Shown in pieces: positions 24,346 through 32,038 of a DNA stretch of 64,000 bases; the stretch's first letter is position 1, and each line of letters opens with the position of its first letter. The stretch covers positions 3,534,001-3,598,000 of the forward strand of contig NZ_CP084469.1 in assembly GCF_020405205.1 (NCBI RefSeq), read 5' to 3'. A program made the translations under genes and the position numbers. The notes under the pieces were generated by a model, which searched no databases, was not told where the DNA came from, and saw only the letters and a program-made list of their open reading frames with translations. This stretch comes from Natrinema salinisoli. GTDB lineage: Archaea > Halobacteriota > Halobacteria > Halobacteriales > Natrialbaceae.

Positions 24346-25806
24346 CTACCGCTGCTCGACGGTTCGCTCGATACCGGGTTCGAGACGGGTCATGACCGCC
24401 GATCCGTCGCGAGTTCGAACCACGAGCCCGCTTTCTTCGAGCGCCGAGAGGTGGTGAGTTACCGTACTCGGATGCCGATCGAGTTCGTCAGCGAGCGTCG
24501 TCGTCTGTGTGGCGCCGCGATCAGCCAGCGTCTCGAGGAGCCGCCTGGTTGCGGGCTTCTCGAGCGCGATCCGGAGTGCGATATCGACGTCCTCGATCGT
24601 ATCGCCGCGGTAGTAACAGCGATTGCCGCGAATTTTCTTCGAGCTGATCAGGTTTTCCTCGTCGAGAATCCTGAGGTGGTGTCGGATCGTCGACAGCGAG
24701 GCGTCGGTCGCGTCCGCGAGTTCGGAGAGGTGTATCCCGGGGTCGGTCCCGATTTTGTGGTAGATCTCCCGACGGGATTCGTGTGCGAGCGGATCGGAAT
24801 CGTCGAACCGACTGTACTGGAACAGCGTGCCGAAGTATCGCCACTGATCCGTGCCCGATTCCTCGAACGCCGCCGTCGTCATCCGAATCGTCCCCTGCAG
24901 AGACGACCACTGACCGACGATAAGCGACGAGAGTCCGACCGTCGAACTGTTTGTCAGTGCCGTTGAGAAGAGAGCCACGAACGCGATACTGATAGAGTGT
25001 CCCCACTGCGACGGCCCGTCCGTCGAGTCTTTACCGGCAGTCGAACCGGTTTCGTTGTCGGGGCTCGTATCATCAGATCCGTTCTCGCTCGTCCGGGCCG
25101 CTCCGTCGTCGTCTGAGATCGATCCGATCCCAGTGCTTGAGATACCCGACCCGAGGCCATTGGCTGAATCAGCAGAGTAGTTCGAATCGTTGAACTCGTC
25201 CGGTTGCTCGGGTTTGCCGGGTTTATCGGGTTTGTCTGACTTCCCTGGTTTATCGGGTTTGCCAGGCTTGTCGGGTTTACCAGGTTTGTCGGGTTTGCCG
25301 GGCTTGTCGGGTTTACCAGGTTTATCGGGTTTACCGGGTTTGTCTGGCTTCCCTGGTTTATCGGGTTTATCGGGTTTACCGGGCTTATCGGGTTTACCAG
25401 GTTTGTCGGGTTTGCCGGGCTTGTCGGGTTTACCGGGCTTATCGGGTTTGCCAGGCTTATCGGGTTTACCAGGTTTGTCGGGTTTGCCAGGCTTATCGGG
25501 TTTACCAGGTTTGTCGGGTTTACCGGGCTTATCGGGTTTGCCAGGCTTGTCGGGTTTACCAGGCTTATCGGGTTTACCGGGCTTATCGGGTTTGCCAGGC
25601 TTGTCGGGTTTACCAGGTTTGTCGGGTTTGCCGGGCTTGTTCTGAATCGAGAACGGTTGATGTGTCTCGTCCGCCTCAGCAGTCAGCGCCTCACCGTTGG
25701 TCTCGGCGGAGACGGTTGCCGTCGCTCCTCCGATGAGAACCGTCGCGAGGAGTATCACGACGATGGTCGTACACAGCCGCACTCGAGTCTCCGTCCTCCG
25801 GCTCAT
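24346..25806 (-). CDS. Membrane-tethered winged-helix regulator with PGKPDK repeat stalk
   Basis: A 486-residue protein with an unusual order of parts. Residues 1-35 are a signal peptide (basic start, hydrophobic core, SAE end). Residues 57 to about 201 are some 24 copies of PGKPDK. A Ser/Asp-rich linker follows to about 265, then one hydrophobic helix at about 270-295. The rest is cytoplasmic: a winged helix at about 338-400 (IHLSELADATDASLSTIRHHLRIL) and a second at about 418-470 (TTTLADELDRHPSTVTHHLSALE). The two helices with STIRHH and STVTHH are ArsR-like recognition helices. A likely reading is a one-component sensor that couples an external, rod-like Lys-rich stalk to gene control. The target genes and signal are unknown; no operon partner is present. 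Confidence 0.85.
   Translation of the reverse strand: MSRRTETRVRLCTTIVVILLATVLIGGATATVSAETNGEALTAEADETHQPFSIQNKPGKPDKPGKPDKPGKPDKPGKPDKPGKPDKPGKPDKPGKPDKPGKPDKPGKPDKPGKPDKPGKPDKPGKPDKPGKPDKPGKPDKPGKPDKPDKPGKPDKPGKPDKPGKPDKPGKPDKPGKPDKPGKPDKPGKSDKPDKPGKPEQPDEFNDSNYSADSANGLGSGISSTGIGSISDDDGAARTSENGSDDTSPDNETGSTAGKDSTDGPSQWGHSISIAFVALFSTALTNSSTVGLSSLIVGQWSSLQGTIRMTTAAFEESGTDQWRYFGTLFQYSRFDDSDPLAHESRREIYHKIGTDPGIHLSELADATDASLSTIRHHLRILDEENLISSKKIRGNRCYYRGDTIEDVDIALRIALEKPATRRLLETLADRGATQTTTLADELDRHPSTVTHHLSALEESGLVVRTRDGSAVMTRLEPGIERTVEQR
25204..25641 (-). repeat. 18-base tandem repeat encoding PGKPDK
   Basis: About 24 head-to-tail units of 18 bases, varying mostly at third codon positions (for example GGT or GGC, AAA or AAG). 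Two places break the register by nine bases, giving PDKPDK, one near 25366 and one near the distal end with a KSDK variant. The third-position variation shows the array is old and under protein-level selection rather than a fresh duplication. Confidence 0.95.
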
Positions 25807-26158
25807 ATTCCCTTTGTTATGCTACTGGTCGGTCATCGTCTCCAGCCGGCTTGGCCTGACGGAACCGATGGCTCAGGATGGATGGGTCGTGCCTCTCGTC
25901 GACCGTCACACTTTCATCTGTCACGAGTATCAAATATCATCTCTTCAAACATCATTAAATTAATGAATTCTCTCCAATCTGATTCCTGTTGATTCGGTTC
26001 AGTAGACCTCGATGGAGAAGTCGGAGATATCGAGGAGGCTAATGGAAGCGAGTGATCCATGGCGGACTACCGCATCCGCCATCTCGAAACGCGCACACTC
26101 GAGGGGCGACCGACGGCGTGTAGTTACCGTTTTACCACTCGAGGCGCTATCGGGAGCC
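25807..26158. other. Intergenic region with divergent promoters
   Basis: A 352-base gap between divergent genes without a supportable ORF. It is clearly more A/T-rich than its surroundings, with a palindromic CATTAAATTAATG near 25952-25964. The TATA-like GTTTTACC at 26129-26136 is about 27 bases before the radical SAM ATG at 26159. The stretch must also hold the promoter of the membrane-tethered regulator. Confidence 0.5.
26129..26136 (+). promoter_or_regulatory. TATA-like box for the radical SAM gene
   Basis: GTTTTACC centred about 27 bases before the ATG at 26159. It supports this start over the longer open frame that begins at 26012. Confidence 0.5.
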
Positions 26159-27886
26159 ATGACTGACCCCGAGACGCTGTCGGTGACGATCGTCGACGGC
26201 TACGTCGACGAGCCCGCACACTTCGGGGTGCCGCCGTACATCTCGACGTACCCCCGGTACGCAGCAGGCGCGCTCGTGGACGCGGGCGTTCCGCGCGAGC
26301 AGATTACGTACCACACGATCGACCGACTTCGCGACGAACCCGACTACTGGCAGGACGTCGACGAGGCGGATCTCCTGATCTACCTCGGCGGAATGACCGT
26401 TCCCGGAAAGTACGTCGGCGGTACGCCGGCCGAACCCGACGAAGTCCGAAAGCTCGCCTGGACCGCGAACGGCACCAGCCTGATGGGCGGCCCGGTCAAG
26501 TTCGGCGTCGGGGACGAAAACGCCGGCGCGACCGAGACCGAACGCCAGGATCTGGATTTCGATTTCGTCGCCAAGGGCGACGTCGAGGCGGCCGTCTTCG
26601 ACCTCGTCGAGAGCGGCCTCGAGGGCTTCAACAACCGAATGCGCGACATCGACGAGGTGTCGCGGTGGGCTCAGGACGGTGCGTTCATCGTCGAGCAACA
26701 TCCCAATCACCCGGAGCACCTCATCGCGGAACTCGAGACCTCCCGCGGCTGTGCGTATCGGTGTTCGTTCTGCACGGAACCGCTCTACGGCAACCCCTCG
26801 TTCCGGCCGCCGCCGACGGTCGTCGGCGAAGTCGACGCGCTCTCCGATTTCGGCGTCAAACACTTCCGAATCGGCCGGCAGGCCGACATCCTCGCGTACG
26901 GCGGTGACGGCGAAGCACCCAATCCGGACGCACTTCGACAGCTCTACAGCGGGATCCGCGAGGTCGCGCCCGACCTCGAGACGCTCCACCTGGACAACAT
27001 GAATCCCATCACGATCGTGAACTGGCCCGAGCAGAGCCGGGAGGGGATCCGGATCATCGCCGAGCACAACACGCCCGGCGATACGGCCGCGTTCGGCCTC
27101 GAGTCGGCCGATCCGGTCGTCCAGGAGGAGAACAACTTGAACGTCAGCGCCGAGGAGTGTTTCGAGGCGGTCCGAATTGTGAATGAAGAAGCAGGGTGGC
27201 GGCCCGGGGAAGACCCCGCGGACGCGCCCACCTTCGGCGAGGATGCGCCGCGACGGCTGCCAAAGCTCCTCCCCGGAATCAACCTCCTGCACGGACTCAA
27301 GGGCGAACGCGAGGAGACCTACGAGCGCAACCGCGAGTTCCTCCAGCGGGTCTACGACGAGGGCTACATGCTCCGGCGGATCAACATCCGGCAGGTGATG
27401 GCCTTCGACGGCACCGACATGAGCGAGACGGGGGCCGAGATCGCGAACGAACACAAACAGCTGTTCAAACGCTACAAGAAGCAGGTCCGCGAGGAGATCG
27501 ACAATCCGATGCTCGAGCGCGTCGCACCGCCCGGTACCGTCCTCCCGGACGTCCACCTCGAGTACCACCAGGACGGCAAGACCTTCGGCCGCCAGCTGGG
27601 TACCTATCCCCTGCTGGTCGGTATCCCCGGCGAGCGCCAACTCGGCCGAACGATCGACGTCGCCGTCGTCGATCACGGCTACCGCTCGGTGACGGGCGTC
27701 CCCTACCCGCTCGATCTCAACGCGGCCTCGATGAACGAACTCACCGCGATTCCCGGCATCGGCGACAGCACCGCCGGTGACATCGTCGTCAACCGCCCCT
27801 ACGAGTCGATCGCCGACGCCGATCTCGGCACGGAGTTCGACCTCTCTCGGTTCGTCACGACGCGGCCGCTCGAGCTCGCGGACTGA
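26159..27886 (+). CDS. Radical SAM protein with C-terminal helix-hairpin-helix
   Basis: A 575-residue radical SAM enzyme. SRGCAYRCSFC has Cys198, Cys202 and Cys205 for the [4Fe-4S] cluster that cleaves S-adenosylmethionine. The N-terminal 180 residues resemble a cobalamin-binding-like Rossmann domain, without a clear DxHxxG motif. The C-terminal part has a strand-rich TRAM-like section (about 480-530), then LNAASMNELTAIPGIGDSTA, a ComEA-type helix-hairpin-helix. This archaeal family (COG1031-like) is conserved but its reaction is unknown. The nucleic-acid-binding end suggests an RNA or DNA target. It is monocistronic. Confidence 0.88.
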   Translation: MTDPETLSVTIVDGYVDEPAHFGVPPYISTYPRYAAGALVDAGVPREQITYHTIDRLRDEPDYWQDVDEADLLIYLGGMTVPGKYVGGTPAEPDEVRKLAWTANGTSLMGGPVKFGVGDENAGATETERQDLDFDFVAKGDVEAAVFDLVESGLEGFNNRMRDIDEVSRWAQDGAFIVEQHPNHPEHLIAELETSRGCAYRCSFCTEPLYGNPSFRPPPTVVGEVDALSDFGVKHFRIGRQADILAYGGDGEAPNPDALRQLYSGIREVAPDLETLHLDNMNPITIVNWPEQSREGIRIIAEHNTPGDTAAFGLESADPVVQEENNLNVSAEECFEAVRIVNEEAGWRPGEDPADAPTFGEDAPRRLPKLLPGINLLHGLKGEREETYERNREFLQRVYDEGYMLRRINIRQVMAFDGTDMSETGAEIANEHKQLFKRYKKQVREEIDNPMLERVAPPGTVLPDVHLEYHQDGKTFGRQLGTYPLLVGIPGERQLGRTIDVAVVDHGYRSVTGVPYPLDLNAASMNELTAIPGIGDSTAGDIVVNRPYESIADADLGTEFDLSRFVTTRPLELAD

Positions 27887-27993
27887 GCAGTCCGCAGCTC
27901 CGTTCGACCGCGGATCGGTCACCGACTGTCTCCGAACCTTTTGTTCTACCCGGAAATGAGGAATTTTATACTGGACGGCAGTAATTCGCTCCC

Positions 27994-28416
27994 ATGATCG
28001 ATTCCGTCAGTGACTCGACCGTGCTTTTCGTTCTGTTTTCGATATTGGTACTTCTCCTCGTCGCGATTGCCGGGAGTCTCTGTTATGCAGTTTGGCTGGA
28101 TGCGGCTTCGCGAGGCGCGAACCCGGCTGTCTGGACGGTCTTCGCGTTTGTCCTTCCGATCGCTGCGATTCCCGTCTACGCGGTCTACTGTATCCGGGGG
28201 TCTCGGGATCGGGAAACGCCGCCGGGAAGCACCGAGCGTACGCTCTGGGCAGTCGGAATCGGCGGTACTATCGGTCTCGTCGTCGCTGCCTTCGTTACCC
28301 CACCGGATCCGGTGGCGTCGGTGCTCGTCATGCCCCCGCTAGTGATCGTCTTTATCGCGGCGGTTCGAGCGATCGATCGATATCGCGGTTCCACCGCCAG
28401 CATTAGCGGGCAATAA
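27994..28416 (+). CDS. Four-helix membrane protein of unknown function
   Basis: A 140-residue membrane protein with helices at about 11-32, 45-65, 80-105 and 105-130. A loop after the second helix contains YCIRGSRDRETPPGS, which recalls the cardiolipin synthase-like or phospholipase D-associated PLDc_N segment seen in many small membrane proteins (AVWLDAASRGANPAVW). The function is unknown. The stop codon TAA ends one base past the ATG of the next open frame, but the TRAM gene probably starts further downstream. Confidence 0.72.
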   Translation: MIDSVSDSTVLFVLFSILVLLLVAIAGSLCYAVWLDAASRGANPAVWTVFAFVLPIAAIPVYAVYCIRGSRDRETPPGSTERTLWAVGIGGTIGLVVAAFVTPPDPVASVLVMPPLVIVFIAAVRAIDRYRGSTASISGQ

Positions 28417-28523
28417 TGGAGTCCCGTCTCGGGACCGTGAACCGGCGAAAGAAAAACGCCACCGCTGACCTGTCGGTAGTTCTATTACGGATGAGACGAA
28501 GAGAAGAAAGTGAGGGTCTGCCT

Positions 28524-28934
28524 GTGGAAATATCTGAAAAACTGCTGTGTCTGTTCAGTACGGACGTTTCGGAAGAGGAGGATCGTTACGTTATCGAGGT
28601 ACCGCGCCAGGAGATCGAAACCGGCGATATCGATCCCGGCGAGGTCTACCGCGTCGCGCTCATTTCGCGCGAGGACGAGGCCGACGCCGAGAACGTCTCG
28701 GCGACCACCCAACCACAGAGTGCGCCATCCGAGCCACAACCACCGGTCGACGTCGGCGAAACGCGCTACGTCGAAATCGAAGACATCGGCAAGCAAGGCG
28801 ACGGCATCGCTCGCGTCGAGCGCGGCTACGTCATCATCGTTCCCGGCGCCGACGTCGGCGAACGCGTCAAAATAGAAGTCACCGAGGTCAAGTCGAACTT
28901 CGCCGTCGGCGAGATCATCGAAGAGACCTTCTAA
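28524..28934 (+). CDS. TRAM-domain protein
   Basis: A 136-residue protein. The first 50 residues (ISEKLLCLFSTDVSEEED, RYVIEVPRQEIETGDI) are conserved in haloarchaea, and the last 60 form a TRAM domain (RYVEIEDIGKQGDGIARVERGYV-like order, then GERVKIEVTEVKSNFAVGEI). TRAM domains bind RNA; free-standing archaeal TRAM proteins are thought to act as RNA chaperones, including cold-shock-like roles. The GTG at 28524 begins the conserved part; the longer frame from 28416 is rich in Arg and not conserved in appearance. A T-rich terminator follows at once. Confidence 0.88.
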   Translation: MEISEKLLCLFSTDVSEEEDRYVIEVPRQEIETGDIDPGEVYRVALISREDEADAENVSATTQPQSAPSEPQPPVDVGETRYVEIEDIGKQGDGIARVERGYVIIVPGADVGERVKIEVTEVKSNFAVGEIIEETF

Positions 28935-28949
28935 AACGACCTTTTTTAA
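28935..28949 (+). terminator. T-run terminator after the TRAM gene
   Basis: A run of six T residues at 28942-28947 lies eight bases past the TRAM stop. Such runs end archaeal transcripts. Confidence 0.55.
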
Positions 28950-29020
28950 CGGGGACATCGGCTGGCGTCTTCGACGCTAGCCTCAATCCCCGTCAAAAAA
29001 TCTCGACCAAAAAAGGCCGA

Positions 29021-29047
29021 GCGCGCCGAAGGCGCGCTTCGCGCGCC
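29021..29047. repeat. Alternating three-arm hairpin with 3-base loops
   Basis: GCGCGCC-GAA-GGCGCGC-TTC-GCGCGCC: each arm of seven bases can pair with the next across a three-base loop. It lies between convergent genes. The loop pattern is the same as in the insert in the methionyl-tRNA synthetase gene near 56923-56995. Confidence 0.65.
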
Positions 29048-29158
29048 GTACAGTGACTCCGCTCTCGGTCGAGTCCCTTGAGCCATCCAAGTTCGTCACT
29101 CGAGTCGCGACCATCCGAACCGTCTCGCAGAAACCGAGAATCGACTGACCAGCCCCTT

Positions 29159-29830
29159 TCACTCCTCGAGCGGCGTCCCGTCGATCCGCTTTGCCCCTTC
29201 CGAGTCGTGAACGACGATCTCGCCGGGACCGCGGTCGGCGGGTTCGTACTCGTCTCGGACCGCGATGGCCTCTTCGAGTTCTCGAACGGCGCGTTCTTTC
29301 AGCGCTCGAGCCAACTCCTCGGCGTCGGCCCGGGAGATGTCCCGACCGAGCCCCTCGCACTCGTGGGCGCGGACCATGCCCGCTTCGTCGACGGCTTCGC
29401 CCATCGGCTGGCTGGTGCCCGCGAGCGCGACGCTGAACGGGTAGGTGCGACAGATCAGCGGGCGGTCGTCGTGGGCGGCGCAGGCTCCCGTTCCCGAGTC
29501 GTCTTCTTCGTAAAAGGTGCAGTCACCGCAGCCGTCGGTCTGGAGCGCCCACTCGAAGGTCTCGCCCTCGAGCCCGTCGTCACCCGCCGAGAGTCCGTAC
29601 GGCATCGGCCGAGCGACGTCGCGCCAGTCGTAGTCGCCGTCGTAACTGTCGCTCTCCGTCAGATCGCGCACCTCGTCCGGAAAGACGGTCGCGGTGTGAT
29701 CGTCTTCCTCGTCGTCCTTGCAGCAGGCGCCACAGCGGGTACACTCGAAGCCGATCGACTCGATCGCGTCCGCGAGGTCGTCGACGGCGAGCTGGCGTGC
29801 GTCTTCGAGTTCGGCTTCGAGCGATTGCAC
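29159..29830 (-). CDS. YkgJ-family cysteine-cluster protein
   Basis: A 223-residue soluble protein of the UPF0153/YkgJ group. CTRCGACC (Cys30, Cys33, Cys36, Cys37), CGDCTFY, ACAAHDDRPLICRTYP and a later HECEG provide the eight or so Cys that hold an Fe-S or zinc cluster. The RPxxCRxYPF segment is the family hallmark. The function is not proven; relatives have been linked to metal-cluster binding and to flagellar or protein maturation. It shares orientation and proximity with the MBL gene upstream and may be co-transcribed with it. Confidence 0.86.
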   Translation of the reverse strand: MQSLEAELEDARQLAVDDLADAIESIGFECTRCGACCKDDEEDDHTATVFPDEVRDLTESDSYDGDYDWRDVARPMPYGLSAGDDGLEGETFEWALQTDGCGDCTFYEEDDSGTGACAAHDDRPLICRTYPFSVALAGTSQPMGEAVDEAGMVRAHECEGLGRDISRADAEELARALKERAVRELEEAIAVRDEYEPADRGPGEIVVHDSEGAKRIDGTPLEE

Positions 29831-29860
29831 ACCGGAGGGGAGGCTGTCGACGCGGAAAAG

Positions 29861-30652
29861 TCAGTCGCCCTCCGCCGGGCTCGCTCGGTCACCGTTCCAC
29901 GTCACTCGTCCCTCGACGGCGACCTTCTCGAGGTGAGCGGCGACCGTCGCCCGCGCGAGGTCGCGCACTCCTGACAGGTCCTTTTCGTAGGCCCCGTCGA
30001 GGATTTCGTCGAGGGTCTCGGCGCCCTCGTCGACTGCCTCGCGGACGCGTTCCTCACGCTGGGCTCGATGAGAGAGCAGTCGCTCGAGGGTCGCTCGGGG
30101 AGCGTCGATTTCGGGGCCGTGTCCCGGATAGAGCGCCGGCGGGTTCCTCGCCCAGAGGCGTCGCAGCGTCGTCACGTACGCGCGCATGTCTCCTTCTGGG
30201 GCACCGACGACGACGCTGCCCTCGCGGACGGCGCAGTCGCCACAGAGAATCGGCCCGTCGCGACCGGCCTCGAGCGCGACGTGGTCCGGCGCGTGTCCCG
30301 GCGCGTCGAGAACCCGAACGCGGTCGTCGCCGAGTCGGATCGTTGTTCCCGATGTGAAGGTCCGGTCGGGGGAGCGGCCCGTCGCGTCGCGAAACCGGTC
30401 GGCTCGCCCGTACCGAGCCCAGACCGTCGCGTCGGTCTCGGCGGCGTAGGCGTCGACCGCACCGACGTGATCGGGGTGGGTGTGGGTGACGAGGACGTGT
30501 GCGACGTTTCGCTCGCGAACCAGTCGATCGAGCTCGTCGGTCCGTGCTGCCGGATCGACGAGGATCGCTGGATCCGTCCCGAGCAGATAGGCGTTGGTTT
30601 CACCGCTGGGGGCGCGCGTCGAGACTGGAACGGACCGGGAAACGACGTTCAT
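29861..30652 (-). CDS. MBL-fold hydrolase, LACTB2/glyoxalase II-like
   Basis: A 263-residue metallo-beta-lactamase-fold enzyme. THTHPDH is the metal-binding loop, CGDCAV holds the bridging Asp, and YPGHGPEI gives the final His. The last 60 residues are a helical extension with HRAQREERV, a feature of LACTB2-type proteins, which act as RNases or thioesterases. The preferred start is MNVVSRSVPV at 30652, and a five-residue longer form is possible. The gene is 30 bases upstream of the YkgJ gene on the same strand. Confidence 0.88.
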   Translation of the reverse strand: MNVVSRSVPVSTRAPSGETNAYLLGTDPAILVDPAARTDELDRLVRERNVAHVLVTHTHPDHVGAVDAYAAETDATVWARYGRADRFRDATGRSPDRTFTSGTTIRLGDDRVRVLDAPGHAPDHVALEAGRDGPILCGDCAVREGSVVVGAPEGDMRAYVTTLRRLWARNPPALYPGHGPEIDAPRATLERLLSHRAQREERVREAVDEGAETLDEILDGAYEKDLSGVRDLARATVAAHLEKVAVEGRVTWNGDRASPAEGD

Positions 30653-30772
30653 ACCTCGAGATGACACCGAGCGAAAAAGTGTATATCGGCGGCCGGCGGC
30701 TCCCCAGTGCCCGCGTTACCGGCTAATCCCCCCCGCACGTTCCCCGGAACCGAGTGACCGGCGTCTTCCCGG

Positions 30773-31054
30773 TTAGTGCTTGAGGAAGTACACCTGCTTG
30801 CGAGCGTCCCGGAAACTGTACCGGGAGCCGACGAGCCCGACGTCCTCGAGTCGGTTGAGCGCGTAGCGAACGGTGCGATCGGGAAGCAGCGATTCCTCGG
30901 CGAGTTGGCCCTGCGAGAGCGGTGAATCGGTTTCGAGCACCTTCGCGACGAGTTTCGCACTCGGCGGCAGGTCGCGGAGGCGATCGCGGTATTCGTCCTC
31001 GGAAAGCGTTTCTTCGGCGGCAGCGGTGCGGTCCTCGGCTGTACTCGTGCTCAT
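30773..31054 (-). CDS. Small MarR/HTH-type transcription regulator
   Basis: A 93-residue DNA-binding protein with a winged helix at about 35-90: LPPSAKLVAKVLE, then QLAEESLLPDRTVRYALNRLEDVGLV as helix-turn-helix, and YSFRDARKQVYFLK as the wing. The N-terminus is short and acidic. No ligand domain is present, so regulation may occur by dimerisation, redox or partners. An imperfect palindrome at 31101-31122 stands just upstream of its TATA-like box, suggesting autoregulation. Haloarchaea use many such regulators in stress responses; the target is unknown. Confidence 0.85.
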   Translation of the reverse strand: MSTSTAEDRTAAAEETLSEDEYRDRLRDLPPSAKLVAKVLETDSPLSQGQLAEESLLPDRTVRYALNRLEDVGLVGSRYSFRDARKQVYFLKH

Positions 31055-31100
31055 ACCTACGTGGGCGGAACCGCCGGTGGTAAAGCTTCCCTATATGTGG

Positions 31101-31122
31101 ATACGAACAATGTAGTTTGTAT
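31101..31122. promoter_or_regulatory. Palindromic operator candidate upstream of the HTH regulator
   Basis: ATACGAAC, six bases, then GTTTGTAT: eight-base arms with a single mismatch. It is next to a TATA-like CATATAG (minus strand, about 31091-31097) that would drive the regulator at 31054. Position and symmetry suit binding by a dimeric winged-helix protein such as the product itself. Confidence 0.5.
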
Positions 31123-31277
31123 AAGGCATATGAATGATGTATTAACACACTTAATTTGCTGGCCGCTTTCGGCGGTGCCCGTCGCGTAAACTGTTCGAAC
31201 GTCCATCTCGCCGCTTCGGTATTCGTCATCCAACTTCAGTATCGTTTTATCCCATCACAACAGTAGCTTCGCTCAGT

Positions 31278-31985
31278 GTGAAAGGACAGGAGTGGTACCA
31301 GGCCGACGACATCGCCGAGGAATACGACGATAAGCGGTTCTCCCGGGGCGGACAGCTGATCGACCGCCGGGAGAAAGAAGCCGTCCTCGACGCTATCATG
31401 CCGATCGAGGACCGAAAAATCCTCGAGATCGCCTGTGGTACCGGGCGATTTACCGTCATGTTGGCCGATCAGGGTGCGGACGTGGTGGGACTGGATATCT
31501 CGGCAGCGATGTTACAGCAAGGGCGACGGAAAGCGCAGAACGCCGAGCTCGAGGGAACGCTCGATTTCCTCCGCGGCGACGCTGGCCGATTGCCGTTCCC
31601 GGACGATCACTTCGATACCGTCGTGGCGATGCGGTTCTTCCATCTCGCGGACGATCCCGAGGCGTTCCTCCAGGAGATGCGACGGGTCTCCCGCGATCAG
31701 ATCGTCTTCGATACGTTCAACCGGTTTTCGACCCGGAGCGTCTACAACTGGGCGCTTCCGATGGGATCGCGGCTCTACTCGAAGAGCGAAGTCGCGGTCC
31801 TTCTCGCGAAGACGAATCTCACGCTCGTCGACGTCGAAGACGACTTTCTCCTGCCATACGGGCTGTACCGGTCGATCCCCAACGCGCTCGCGTCGCCGCT
31901 CCGAGCGCTCGACGAGGCGATCGGTGAATTTTCGGTTTCAGATCACCTCGCGTCGGTGTCGTACTGGAACACCCGCGTTCGCTGA
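31278..31985 (+). CDS. Class I SAM-dependent methyltransferase
   Basis: A 235-residue protein with a Rossmann-type SAM-binding domain. ILEIACGTGRFT is motif I, GADVVGLDISAAML is the acidic loop that holds the ribose, GDAGRLPFPDDHFD is motif IV/III, and MRFFHLADDP follows. The pattern is UbiE/methyltransferase type 11, acting on a small molecule or lipid. The substrate cannot be told. It starts with GTG at 31278, about 31 bases after a TTTTA box. The glycosyltransferase follows 53 bases later but has its own TATA box. Confidence 0.88.
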   Translation: MKGQEWYQADDIAEEYDDKRFSRGGQLIDRREKEAVLDAIMPIEDRKILEIACGTGRFTVMLADQGADVVGLDISAAMLQQGRRKAQNAELEGTLDFLRGDAGRLPFPDDHFDTVVAMRFFHLADDPEAFLQEMRRVSRDQIVFDTFNRFSTRSVYNWALPMGSRLYSKSEVAVLLAKTNLTLVDVEDDFLLPYGLYRSIPNALASPLRALDEAIGEFSVSDHLASVSYWNTRVR

Positions 31986-32007
31986 TCGAACTGATCTGAA
32001 ACCAATC

Positions 32008-32016
32008 TATTTACTA
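32008..32016 (+). promoter_or_regulatory. TATA box for the glycosyltransferase
   Basis: TATTTACTA centred about 27 bases before the ATG at 32039, consistent with separate leaderless transcription. Confidence 0.6.
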
Positions 32017-32038
32017 TTCGGAGTTCCTATCAGGCGGT

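Noticed and set aside
25204-25641. CRISPR array
   Set aside because: Units are contiguous 18-base repeats with no spacers and encode protein in the long gene.
25190-25645. Forward-strand ORF of GLSGLP repeats that looks like collagen
   Set aside because: It is the antisense reading of the PGKPDK array, has no sensible start or flanks, and ends where the repeats end.
28416-28523. Longer start for the TRAM protein
   Set aside because: The first 36 residues are basic and do not match the conserved ISEKLLCLFS start; GTG at 28524 fits better.
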